Assembly (NCBI RefSeq): GCF_017921975.2
Contig: NZ_JAGEMO020000071.1
Coordinates: 1-60,371 of the forward strand
Length of the DNA: 60,371 bases
Direction: 5' to 3'
From: Hymenobacter terricola
GTDB lineage: Bacteria; Bacteroidota; Bacteroidia; Cytophagales; Hymenobacteraceae
The notes beneath the pieces were generated by a model. That model saw nothing but the letters and a program-made list of their open reading frames with translations. It did no database searches and had not been told where the DNA came from. Positions 50,305 to 60,371 of the stretch are shown here, piece by piece; positions within the stretch are counted from its first letter, which is position 1, and the number at the start of each line of letters is the position of its first letter. The translations under genes and the position numbers were made by a program.

Positions 50305-50833
50305 GGAAGTGGCGGGCCGGCGGTTCGCGTGGTTGTGGCTGCTGCCCTTCTTCTTTGGCCTGGGCGGCTGCGGCATCTACTCGTTCAATGGCACCAACAT
50401 TGACCCGGCCGTGCGTACTATTTCTATTGCCACCATTCAAAACAACGCGCCCCAGGGACCTTCCTTCCTCACCCAGCGCTTCACCGAAGATTTGAAGGAT
50501 TATTTCCAGCGCAACACCAACCTGAAGCTGGTCCCGCGCGACGGCGACCTGCAGTTCGACGGCAACATCGTGGCCTACGATTTTGCCCCGGCCTCCATTC
50601 AGCAAGTCAACGGCGTGGACCAGGCCGGCTCCAACCGCCTCACCATTCAGGTCAAAATCCGCTTCACCAACACCAAGGACGACAAGCAGAGCTTCGAGCA
50701 GGTGTTCCAGAACTTCGACGATTACGCCGGCACCCGGAACATTGCCACGATAAACAGCGACCCAACCGCCGTGCGTACCACTACCGACAAAATCATTACC
50801 GATATTTTCAACAAGTCGGTAGCAAACTGGTAA
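50285..50833 (+). CDS. lptE: LPS-assembly lipoprotein LptE-like
   Basis: 182 residues. The signal peptide ends in a lipobox (FFFGLGGCGIYSF; lipidated Cys about residue 29). The mature part matches the Bacteroidota LptE-like family: IDPAVRTISIATIQNNAPQG, then LTQRFTEDLKDYFQRNTNLK and the conserved GDLQFDGNIVAYDFAPASIQ. It would plug the LptD barrel that inserts LPS in the outer membrane. It overlaps the sigma-54 activator gene. Confidence 0.88.
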   Translation: MTWSKCKEVAGRRFAWLWLLPFFFGLGGCGIYSFNGTNIDPAVRTISIATIQNNAPQGPSFLTQRFTEDLKDYFQRNTNLKLVPRDGDLQFDGNIVAYDFAPASIQQVNGVDQAGSNRLTIQVKIRFTNTKDDKQSFEQVFQNFDDYAGTRNIATINSDPTAVRTTTDKIITDIFNKSVANW

Positions 50834-51036
50834 CGGCCGAACCAACTGGTAATTGCCGCAGCTTTGGCGGTGAAATCAGCTACCGAATTTTACCAGAAAT
50901 CGCACTTAGCTGGGCGGTATGTGCGGTGACATTCGCGTAAATTAGCGTAATGTTGCGCCCCCGTTACCCGTTTCGAGGTGCAGCAATTCAGGATTAATTC
51001 CGCTGCTGCTGCTCTCCCAAAGCCCACCCAATCCCA

Positions 51037-52503
51037 GTGACCCGCGCCACGCTTCTGCACGTTCTCGACCGTCCCACCGCCCTCGGCCCGGTGGAAGTGC
51101 GCGAGCTCGAACAGCTGGCCCAGGCCTTTCCCTACTGCCAAACGGCCCACCTGCTGCTGGCCAAAGCCGCCCACGACCAAGGCACCATGCTGGCGGGCCA
51201 GCGCCTGCGCCGCGCCGCCACCTACGCCGCCGACCGCGCCCTGTTGCGCCGCCTCATCGAGCAAGTAGAGCCCGCCGCCGAAGAGCCCGCGCCTTCAATG
51301 GAACTTCCGGCTAGTGCCAAGGCCCAGGCCCCGCCCCCGCTGGCAGTCTCCGCGCCGGCGGTAGCCCCCATCGCCGAAGCCCCAGAGCCAGACCAAGAAG
51401 CCGAACAAGTAGAGATTGTGGCAGCGCCCGCGATGGAACTGGCCACCAGCGCAAGCGCCCCGGTGGAAGTACTGGTTTCAATGAGCGCCATGGCTGCTCC
51501 CACGGCGTTCGCGCCAGAGATAGAATTTGCTTCTACTGAGACGGAAGCAGCGGTGGCCGTCATTCCCACGGCAGAAATTGCCGAGGAAATGCCACAAATA
51601 ACCAAGGAAACAGAAGCCCCGGAAGCTGCGGCAGCGCCCCAAATCCCGGAAGCCGATTTGCCGCTATTGGTCGACCAGGAAGGGGTTCAGATTCCGGCGG
51701 CAGAGGCTGCGGCAGAAATTTTGCCAGAGCCAGAAGCGGAAACTGCGGCCGAAACCGAGCAAGATTTGCCCGCTCAGGCTCCGGCCGTTCGTCCGCCCGT
51801 TGAGGTTGGCGAAGCCCGGTTTGAGTTTGGCCTCGCCGAAACGCCCCCTGCCAGCGCGCCGGCTTATGAGCTGCCGGGCCTGGTTGATGAATGGGCCGCC
51901 GCTGCCGTCACGCTGAGCATGGGCAGCCCGGCGCTGCTCACACCCGCCAAGGCGGAAGAAGCCTGGACCGCGCCCATTTTTACGCCCGCCGCTTTTACCG
52001 GCGATGAAGCCGTGGGGTATGCTTTCGGCGAAAGCAGCCGCCTGGGATTTTCCATGCAGCTCCTGAACCTACTGGCTGCCAAGGCAGAAAACGCCGAATG
52101 CACTTCGGAATTGACCGCCGCCGCGCAGCCTCCAGCCGTTGCGCTGCCACCAGCTGGCGCGTTTTTCGAACCCGACCCGCTGCTGCTGGCCCACTGGGCT
52201 GCGCACTGCCCGCCGCCCCCGGCAGTGCCCTCGTCGCTCGACCTCATCAACAACTTCCTGCGCCGCCAGCCACGCCTTAGCCGGCCGGCGATGCTACCGC
52301 CTTCCCCCGCCGCCCAAGCCGATTTGAGCGCGCGCAGCACCCGCGCCGAACCCAATTTGGTATCCGAAAGTCTCGCCCGTATCCTCGTGCGGCAAGGCAA
52401 AACCGCCCGAGCCATTGAGATTTATGAAAAGCTCATGGTGAAACAGCCGGAAAAAATGGCGTACTTTGCGGCCCAAATACAACAATTGCAACCTTCGGCT
52501 TAA
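51037..52503 (+). CDS. Ala/Pro/Glu-rich protein with TPR-like ends
   Basis: 488 residues from GTG 51037. The N-terminal 90 residues are helical (VEVRELEQLAQAFPYCQTAH, LLLAKAAHDQGTMLAGQRLR). A long low-complexity Ala/Glu/Pro/Val region (about 90-270) follows, then a helical C-terminus ending in a TPR-like hairpin (ARILVRQGKTARAIEIYEKL). No signal peptide. Position between lptE and secG suggests an envelope role, but the function is unknown. The GC-rich repetitive middle may be variable in length between strains. Confidence 0.8.
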   Translation: MTRATLLHVLDRPTALGPVEVRELEQLAQAFPYCQTAHLLLAKAAHDQGTMLAGQRLRRAATYAADRALLRRLIEQVEPAAEEPAPSMELPASAKAQAPPPLAVSAPAVAPIAEAPEPDQEAEQVEIVAAPAMELATSASAPVEVLVSMSAMAAPTAFAPEIEFASTETEAAVAVIPTAEIAEEMPQITKETEAPEAAAAPQIPEADLPLLVDQEGVQIPAAEAAAEILPEPEAETAAETEQDLPAQAPAVRPPVEVGEARFEFGLAETPPASAPAYELPGLVDEWAAAAVTLSMGSPALLTPAKAEEAWTAPIFTPAAFTGDEAVGYAFGESSRLGFSMQLLNLLAAKAENAECTSELTAAAQPPAVALPPAGAFFEPDPLLLAHWAAHCPPPPAVPSSLDLINNFLRRQPRLSRPAMLPPSPAAQADLSARSTRAEPNLVSESLARILVRQGKTARAIEIYEKLMVKQPEKMAYFAAQIQQLQPSA

Positions 52504-52529
52504 GTAGCCTTTTGACTTTTTTGCCCCTC

Positions 52530-52934
52530 ATGTACACTGCTCTCGTCATCCTCATCCTCGTCGTGTGTTTCCTGCTGGCCCTTGTGGTGCTGGCCCAAAA
52601 CCCCAAGGGCGGCGGAATCTCCAGCCAGTTTAGCGCCGGCGGTGCTGCCAGCATGATGGGCGTGAAGCGCACCGGCGACCTGCTCGAAAAACTCACCTGG
52701 GGCTTTGCAATCGGGTTGGTCGTCCTGGCCCTCGGCTCCCACATGCTGACTTCTACCGGCGGCGGCCCCGTTCGCAGCGTGAACCAGCAGCGCGCCATGG
52801 AAACCAAATTGCCCGCTCCTTCGGCCCCGGCTCCGGGAGCGCCCGCCCCTGGCACTACGGCCCCGGCCGGTACGAGCACGGCTCCGGCTACCGTCCCGGC
52901 TGGTACCGCTCCGGCTTCGACGCCTGTTAAATAG
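52530..52934 (+). CDS. secG: Preprotein translocase subunit SecG
   Basis: 134 residues from ATG 52530. Two TM helices (YTALVILILVVCFLLALVVL; then LTWGFAIGLVVLALGSHML) surround the conserved loop QNPKGGGISSQFSAGGAAS. It assists SecYE in protein export. The extra C-terminal tail of about 50 Ala/Pro/Thr residues is longer than in E. coli SecG. Starts 26 bases after the upstream gene and is followed by a strong terminator. Confidence 0.93.
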   Translation: MYTALVILILVVCFLLALVVLAQNPKGGGISSQFSAGGAASMMGVKRTGDLLEKLTWGFAIGLVVLALGSHMLTSTGGGPVRSVNQQRAMETKLPAPSAPAPGAPAPGTTAPAGTSTAPATVPAGTAPASTPVK

Positions 52935-52956
52935 TTTTAGCTTCTCTCAATTCGGT

Positions 52957-52994
52957 AAAAGCCGGTGCTTCCTTTGGGGAGGCACCGGCTTTTT
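52957..52994. terminator. Terminator after secG
   Basis: AAAAGCCGGTGCTTCC, short loop, GGCACCGGCTTTTTC: a stem of about 10 bp with A and T tracts. It separates secG from the groESL promoter. Confidence 0.8.
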
Positions 52995-53039
52995 CGTGGG
53001 TTGCTTTTCAGTTGACAGAAGCGGCCATTCGTCACTTCT

Positions 53040-53110
53040 GCCACGTTCAGGCGGCGAAACCTGCCCATTTTGTCAGGTTTACGGGGCTGGCACGGGAAAT
53101 GAGACAGGGC
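53040..53110 (+). promoter_or_regulatory. Upstream region of groESL with sigma-54-like half-site
   Basis: The 160 bases before groES lack a CIRCE inverted repeat and an exact TAnnTTTG box. TGGCACG at 53088-53094 equals the -24 half of a sigma-54 promoter, but the -12 half is poor (ATGA instead of TTGC). CATTTTGTCAGG lies 14 bases before it. Heat-shock control is expected here, but the mechanism cannot be assigned. Confidence 0.25.
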
Positions 53111-53155
53111 CGTAAACTTAGTTTTTCCACCTAACTCAAACCAAATACACACAGA

Positions 53156-53446
53156 ATGGCACTTAGCATGAAACCGCTGGCCGACCGCGTCATTGTTCGC
53201 GCCGCCGCCGCCGAGGAGAAAACCAAATCCGGCATCATCATCCCTGATACGGCCAAGGAGAAGCCCCAGCGTGGCGAAGTGGTAGCCGTGGGCGAAGGCA
53301 AAACCTCCGATGCGGGCTCTATCATCAAGCCCCAGGTGCACGTAGGCGACCAGGTGCTGTACGGCAAGTACGCCGGCACGGAAATCACCGTCGATGGTGA
53401 GGACCTGCTCATCATGCGCGAGTCGGACATTTTCGCTGTGCTCTAG
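53156..53446 (+). CDS. groES: Co-chaperonin GroES
   Basis: 96 residues (MALSMKPLADRVIVRAAAAE). It caps the GroEL ring during protein folding. The mobile loop is in EEKTKSGIIIPDTAKEKPQR and the roof loop in YAGTEITVDGEDLLIMRESD. Single-copy-type sequence, intact. Fifty-two bases before groEL, same operon. Confidence 0.97.
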   Translation: MALSMKPLADRVIVRAAAAEEKTKSGIIIPDTAKEKPQRGEVVAVGEGKTSDAGSIIKPQVHVGDQVLYGKYAGTEITVDGEDLLIMRESDIFAVL

Positions 53447-53456
53447 GCCCGCCGAA

Positions 53457-53494
53457 AATTTATAACTCCTAAATTCATAACTCCTAATTCTTCC
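53457..53494. repeat. ATAACTCCTAAATTC-type short repeat inside the groESL operon
   Basis: TATAACTCCTAAATTC followed by ATAACTCCTAATTC, about 14-15 bases per unit, between the groES stop and the groEL start. Similar in style to the repeat at 41984-42015. Confidence 0.45.
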
Positions 53495-53498
53495 CACA

Positions 53499-55145
<1,647 letters not shown>

Positions 55146-55179
55146 GTCGAGCCGCTTGTAGCCCTTTGCTATAAGAACG

Positions 55180-55213
55180 AAAGCCCCGCTGGCAGTGCCG
55201 GCGGGGCTTTTTT
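55180..55213. terminator. Terminator after groEL
   Basis: AAGCCCCGCTGGCAGTGCCG followed by GCGGGGCTTTTTT: a stable GC stem and a T6 tract. Confidence 0.85.
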
Positions 55214-55220
55214 GTGCGCG

Positions 55221-55490
55221 CAAGGTTTGTGGCGCGGAGCGAAGGTTTGTGGTTCGGACGTAAGGTTTGTGGTTCGGAACGAAGGTTTAGGGTTCGGAAA
55301 CGGTTAGCAGGACTTCGGAAACGCTTGGCGGGGCTTCGGAAACGCTTGGCGGGGCTTCGGAAGCGGTTGGCTACGCTTCGGAAGCGGTTGGCGGGCGTTC
55401 CGAAACGGTTGGCGGGGCTTCGGAAGCGGTTGGCGAGTGTTCCGAAGCTTCTGGCTATGCTTCGGACACGGTTGGCAGCGGTTTCGGAGG
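55221..55490. repeat. Compound tandem repeat: four 20-bp units then nine 21-bp units
   Basis: Four 20-bp units start at 55221, 55241, 55261 and 55281 (type AAGGTTTGTGGTTCGGA). From 55293 to 55481 nine 21-bp units follow (type TTCGGAAACGGTTGGCGGG), starting at 55293, 55314, 55335, 55356, 55377, 55398, 55419, 55440 and 55461. Two neighbouring units (55314 and 55335) are identical; the rest differ by point changes. A partial unit ends near 55490. The 21-base period keeps heptad ORFs open on both strands (RKRLAGL repeats on plus), but both run through terminators, so I do not call a gene. Confidence 0.85.
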
Positions 55491-55535
55491 GGCAGGCATT
55501 GCCTGAGAGCACAAGGACGGCAGGCTCAAGCACAG

Positions 55536-55568
55536 AAAAGCCCCATTGGTGGTACCAACGGGGCTTTT
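55536..55568. terminator. Bidirectional terminator before the POT transporter gene
   Basis: AAAAGCCCCATTGGT-GGT-ACCAACGGGGCTTTT: a near-perfect 15-bp stem with A and T tracts, serving the minus-strand transporter gene and the region after the repeat array. Confidence 0.8.
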
Positions 55569-55593
55569 GCGCATTAAAAACGATTCATGCCTA

Positions 55594-57159
55594 CTATGCC
55601 ACCGGCGCGGGGTAGTTGCGGGCGTCCATCATCTTGGCCAGTTTGCCGCTGATGAGGAAGAGCAGGCCCGCCGCCACGGCGGCCGACACCACGAACACCA
55701 TGAAGAAATCGTAGAGGTTGGTGATGTGGAAGCCGAGCAGCACCGGCGCGGGAGCCGTGGATTTGGGGTCGGGGTACAGGCTGCTCATGTAGCCGGCCAG
55801 GTAGTTGGCGGCGGCGTTGGCGAGGAACCACACGGCCATCAGCAAAGAGGCGAATTTGACTGGGGCCAGCTTGTTGACCAGCGACAGGCCAATGGGCGAC
55901 AGGCAGAGCTCGCCCACGGAGTGCAGGAAATACAGGGCCACGAGGAAGAACATGCTCACCTTCACGCCGGGCTGCAGGTTGTGCACGCCGAAGCACATCA
56001 CGAGGTAGCCGGCGGCCAGCATGGCCAGGCCAATGGCCATTTTGAGGGGGGACGGCGGCTCGGCGCCGCGGCGGCCGAGGGCCGTCCAGACCATGGCCAT
56101 GAGCGGCGCGCCCACCACCACGAAGATGGCGTTGAGGTTCTGAAAAATGCTGGCCGGCAGGGTGAAACCGAAGATGGTGCGGTTCATCTGCTCATCGGCG
56201 AAGAAGGTGAGCGAAGCCGGGGCCTGCTCGAAAGCAGCCCAAAAGAACACCACGAAGAACGACACGATGAAAATGACCATGATGCCCTTGATGTCGGCCC
56301 CGCTCAGCGACTTATCGCTGAAAATCATGTAGGCAATGCCAATGACGGCTACGCCCAGCAGCGGCGCGATGGTGGGAAACTTGGCCGAGTCGAGCCACAA
56401 AATGCCCAGTATCAGAGCCAGCAGCACCGGCAGCAGCGCGTACACGCCCATGATGCCTTTTGAATGCGCGGGCGTTTCGCCTACCTGCACGCCATCCGGC
56501 GTGTGCAGGTACTTGTCCTTGCCCCAGTTGAACACCACGGTGCCCAGCAGCATGGCAATGCCGCAGGCCAGGAAAGCCCAGCGGAAATCGGCCGGCCGGC
56601 CGGTGTCGCCGATGAGGCTGGTGATGGTATTGCCGATGAACGAGCCCAGGTTGATGCCCATGTAAAAGATGGTGTAGGCCGCATCCTTGCGCGAGTCGGT
56701 GGGGCGATAGAGCGAGCCTACCATGCTCGAAATATTGGGCTTGAAGAAGCCGTTGCCCACAATCATCACGCCCAGGCCCAGGTACAGCAGCCAGTGGCTG
56801 AGGGCGTGGGTGCTGGCCGGGCCGTAGTTGGAGGCCGAAAAAAACAGGGTGAACTGCCCCAGCGCCATCAGCAAGCCGCCGGTGAGGATGGAGCGCCGGT
56901 TGCCCCAGTACCGGTCCGAAATAAAGCCCCCGATGAGGGGCGTGAGGTACACCAGACTGGTGTAGCCGCCGTAGAATTTGGACGCGAAGGCCTTGTCCAT
57001 CATCATGGCCTTGGTGAGGAACAGCACCAGCACGGCGCGCATGCCGTAATAGCTGAACCGTTCCCACATTTCGGTGGCGAACAGCAGGTATAGTCCGCTG
57101 GGGTGACTGGTGGATTCCGCTGACAGCGGTTGCTCGGTCTGAGCAGGAACAGTTTGCAT
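55594..57159 (-). CDS. Proton-coupled oligopeptide transporter (POT/PTR2 family)
   Basis: 521 residues, MFS fold with 12 or more TM helices. The proton-coupling motif is in EMWERFSYYGMRAVL (ExxERF type), and the PTR2 signature in FYMGINLGSFIG. It imports di- and tripeptides with protons across the inner membrane. No signal peptide. The N-terminal 20 residues are hydrophilic. It ends 26 bases from the terminator after the tandem array. An AraC-type regulator is encoded upstream on the same strand, and may or may not control it. Confidence 0.93.
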   Translation of the reverse strand: MQTVPAQTEQPLSAESTSHPSGLYLLFATEMWERFSYYGMRAVLVLFLTKAMMMDKAFASKFYGGYTSLVYLTPLIGGFISDRYWGNRRSILTGGLLMALGQFTLFFSASNYGPASTHALSHWLLYLGLGVMIVGNGFFKPNISSMVGSLYRPTDSRKDAAYTIFYMGINLGSFIGNTITSLIGDTGRPADFRWAFLACGIAMLLGTVVFNWGKDKYLHTPDGVQVGETPAHSKGIMGVYALLPVLLALILGILWLDSAKFPTIAPLLGVAVIGIAYMIFSDKSLSGADIKGIMVIFIVSFFVVFFWAAFEQAPASLTFFADEQMNRTIFGFTLPASIFQNLNAIFVVVGAPLMAMVWTALGRRGAEPPSPLKMAIGLAMLAAGYLVMCFGVHNLQPGVKVSMFFLVALYFLHSVGELCLSPIGLSLVNKLAPVKFASLLMAVWFLANAAANYLAGYMSSLYPDPKSTAPAPVLLGFHITNLYDFFMVFVVSAAVAAGLLFLISGKLAKMMDARNYPAPVA

Positions 57160-57331
57160 GTGAAAAATTAGAGTGGGGAATAAGTAAGCAAACGCGGGGA
57201 AGCGCTTACAGGCGCCATTAGCGCACCATGGGTACGGTAAATCTAGGAAAGTTTCGGCATTATGAAGCCAGCATTACTTCTGGACCGCCTGCGTATCTGG
57301 TGTCCGCGTGGCCGCAGCATGACGTTCTTTT

Positions 57332-58243
57332 CTACGGCTCCGCCCTGGCCGTTTTGCCCGAAACATCGCTGCGGTAGGCCTTGGCCCGGTAAGCCCCCGG
57401 CGCCATGCCGGTCTGCTTGCGGAAAAATCGCGTGAAATACCCAGGGTCGACAAACTGCAGTTCGTAGGCGATTTCGGCCACCGAGAGCGAGGTATACAGT
57501 AGGTAGTTGTGGGCTTTGCGAATGGTGTGGGCCTGCACGATTTGCTGGGCCGTTTTGCCCTTCACGGCCTGGCAAATGCGGTTGAGGTGCACGGGTGTAA
57601 TCTTCAGCCCCTGAGCAAAATCGGAGATTTTCTTCTCGAAAGGCGCGGTGCGCTCAATGGCTTTCTGAAACTCGCGGAAGTAGTGCAGGGCGCGGTTGGG
57701 GCTTTCCTCCTTGCGGCGGTAGTGGTGCAGCAGGCGGAATATTTTCACGAACAACAGCTTGAAATAGCCATTCAGGGCGAGCTGCTTGCCGGGCAATTCG
57801 GAGTAGATTTCCTCGTGAATCTGCTGCTCCAGGGCCGATAAATCGGCAAAGCTGACCTCGGAGTTGAAATCGGAGAGAATGTGTACGGCATTTATCTCGA
57901 CCAGCACGCCCGGCGTGGCTTGCAGAATAGTATCCAATAAAGCCTCCGATAGCGTGAGCGTGCGGCCCTTCACCTGCGGGCTGAACGTGAAGCCGTGCAC
58001 GGTATTGGCCGGGATGATGACCAGGCAGGGCGTGCGCAGCTCCACCAGCTCGGTGGCCTCGAAGGCGGCGCGGCCGGCTTCGAGGAAAAACAGCTGGAAC
58101 AGATTTTCGTGCAGGTGCGGCTTGAGGCCCCAGTCGGTGAGGCGCTGGCGGGGCACGATGAGCTGGCTTTGCAGGTAATCGTGCGAAATCTGGGCCCGGC
58201 TGTCGCCGTAGATTCCGTTGTAGCGGGCAATTTTGGTGGCCAT
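57332..58243 (-). CDS. AraC family transcriptional regulator
   Basis: About 303 residues from ATG 58243 (MATKIARYNGIYGDSRAQIS); ATG 58268-58270 is an alternative right at the -7 box. The N-terminal cupin-like sensor includes HENLFQLFFLEAGRAAFEAT and TPCLVIIPANTVHGF. The C-terminal double HTH includes LKITPVHLNRICQAVKGKTA and the typical SVAEIAYELQFVDPGYFTRF, then FRKQTGMAPGAYR. It most likely binds an aromatic or small catabolic ligand (PobR-like layout); the target may be the neighbouring POT gene or distant genes. Confidence 0.9.
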   Translation of the reverse strand: MATKIARYNGIYGDSRAQISHDYLQSQLIVPRQRLTDWGLKPHLHENLFQLFFLEAGRAAFEATELVELRTPCLVIIPANTVHGFTFSPQVKGRTLTLSEALLDTILQATPGVLVEINAVHILSDFNSEVSFADLSALEQQIHEEIYSELPGKQLALNGYFKLLFVKIFRLLHHYRRKEESPNRALHYFREFQKAIERTAPFEKKISDFAQGLKITPVHLNRICQAVKGKTAQQIVQAHTIRKAHNYLLYTSLSVAEIAYELQFVDPGYFTRFFRKQTGMAPGAYRAKAYRSDVSGKTARAEP

Positions 58244-58272
58244 GGACAAAGTTGCGAAAGACAGGGACAAAC

Positions 58273-58280
58273 CAAACCTA
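58273..58280 (-). promoter_or_regulatory. -7 box of the AraC-type gene
   Basis: TAGGTTTG on the minus strand, 29 bases before ATG 58243. Confidence 0.4.
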
Positions 58281-58424
58281 AAGATAGTTCAGCGTTGCAT
58301 TACTCCTACCCTCATGCGGCGCTGAGCCGTATGCTTTCGCCAATAGGCCGAAACCAACCAGCCATGGTTTGATTTGTCCCGTTAAAGAAATGAATTGTTT
58401 CACTGCGCTCGGGCTGTGCATTTC

Positions 58425-58432
58425 TACCTTTG
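58425..58432 (+). promoter_or_regulatory. -7 box of pckA
   Basis: TACCTTTG, 42 bases before the pckA ATG. It lies within the 231-base gap that separates pckA from the divergent AraC-type gene; nothing else is visible in that gap. Confidence 0.5.
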
Positions 58433-58474
58433 TAGCAGAAGTAAAGAGAATTCCCACCCAACACTTTCAGGGCC

Positions 58475-60100
<1,626 letters not shown>

Positions 60101-60125
60101 GTTTCCAAAGCAGCTCACTCACCAG

Positions 60126-60160
60126 AAAAAGCCCCGTCGGTTGCAGCTGACGGGGCTTTT
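60126..60160. terminator. Bidirectional terminator after pckA
   Basis: AAAAAGCCCCGTCGGTTGCA then GCTGACGGGGCTTTT: an approximately 12-bp stem with A and T tracts, serving pckA and the convergent partial gene at the right edge. Confidence 0.85.
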
Positions 60161-60185
60161 ATGCTTTAGAATCAAAACTGGTAAA

Positions 60186-60371
60186 TTATGCTTGTTTGTC
60201 ACGTATGCCTTTGAAAAGCGAGATGGCCCCTGTAACCAGCAGTCCGCCTAAAACAACGAAGTTCCCGGTCCCTTGTATGATTGCAGTGCCTTTCGTTGAG
60301 AGGCAGCCAGAAAAGGAAACGGGGTCACCCACTATCCCTAAAGGCGGCGCTTCGGCGCTGACCTTGCGCGC
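60186..60371 (-). CDS. C-terminal end of an uncharacterised membrane protein (partial)
   Basis: The minus frame is open from the right edge to TAA at 60188-60186, giving 61 residues: an edge segment, VGDPVSFSGCLSTKGTAIIQ, then GTGNFVVLGGLLVTGAISLF, a clear TM helix, and a basic tail KGIRDKQA. The start lies outside the window. The pckA terminator fits as its own terminator. No family recognised. Confidence 0.55.
   Translation of the reverse strand, partial: ARKVSAEAPPLGIVGDPVSFSGCLSTKGTAIIQGTGNFVVLGGLLVTGAISLFKGIRDKQA

Noticed and set aside
53000..53155. CIRCE element (HrcA site) before groES
   Set aside because: No TTAGCACTC-N9-GAGTGCTAA or near match is present.
55293..55490. CRISPR array
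   Set aside because: Units are directly contiguous with no spacers, and no cas genes are present.
55214..55615. Heptad-repeat ORF (RKRLAGL units) over the tandem array
   Set aside because: It begins beside the groEL terminator and reads through the next terminator into the transporter gene end; the opposite strand is equally open. The 21-bp period explains the open frames.

Overview
The window comes from a high-GC member of the Bacteroidota, most likely Hymenobacter or a close relative in the Cytophagales. The evidence is the gene set: type III glutamine synthetase, long-form IspG, a LeuRS with the Bacteroidota-type insert before KMSKS, a PF14121-like porin, a SMUG2-like glycosylase and a DUF6728-like mini-protein. 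The promoters agree: -7 boxes of the TAnnTTTG type stand in front of many genes, and Shine-Dalgarno sequences are absent. Several GTG and TTG starts are used. I see no tRNA, rRNA, CRISPR array, transposase or prophage. This is mostly core chromosome.

Layout. 0-7.3 kb (minus strand): ribBA, two glycosyltransferases joined stop-to-start, a two-TM potassium channel with RCK domains, and dnaG. 7.5-16.4 kb: a coiled-coil protein, leuS (with a striking AT-rich internal segment), a secreted M14 peptidase, small genes (an antitoxin-like 51-codon ORF, MmcQ/YjbR, a 57-aa membrane protein), a phytanoyl-CoA dioxygenase-like gene that looks frameshifted, and an NTF2-like secreted protein. 16.4-25 kb: long-form ispG, two thioredoxin-fold proteins, a quinone oxidoreductase, a PAS-only protein, two unknowns and glnN. 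25-34.4 kb: LTA-synthase-like sulfatase, mtaB, an HTH protein with a likely autoregulatory operator, an ABC-type permease, a secreted 'asparagine synthetase B'-labelled protein and a GH2 hydrolase. 34.6-43.9 kb: Mrp/NifU Fe-S pair, fumarylacetoacetase, miaE, porin, divergent lpxK and SMUG2-like genes, and the Nif3/zinc-ribbon pair. 44-55.1 kb: a TPR protein, pabB, then miaB, hicA, hicB, a sigma-54 activator, lptE, an Ala/Pro/Glu-rich TPR-tail protein, secG, groES and groEL. 55.2-60.4 kb: a 20/21-bp tandem repeat array, a POT peptide transporter, an AraC regulator, pckA and the C-terminal end of an unknown membrane protein.

Themes. Three tRNA-A37 modification enzymes (MtaB, MiaE, MiaB) lie in one window. 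Envelope biogenesis is spread through it (LpxK, LptE, SecG, porin, LTA-synthase-like protein, glycosyltransferases). The miaB-to-groEL run looks like an ancestral cluster into which a HicAB toxin-antitoxin pair was inserted exactly at the miaB stop codon.

Noncoding structure is rich. There are two copies of a roughly 90-105-bp hairpin element (one with 33-bp perfect arms), a 24-bp inverted repeat that encodes the last residues of PabB, a double hairpin before leuS, the minisatellite after groEL, and several leaderless-type starts where TAnnTTTG sits 4-8 bases from the start codon. No single obvious new defence or metabolic system is visible. The strongest leads are the leuS mosaic segment, the minisatellite, the hairpin families, the HicAB insertion, the orphan antitoxin-like ORF and the HTH operator.
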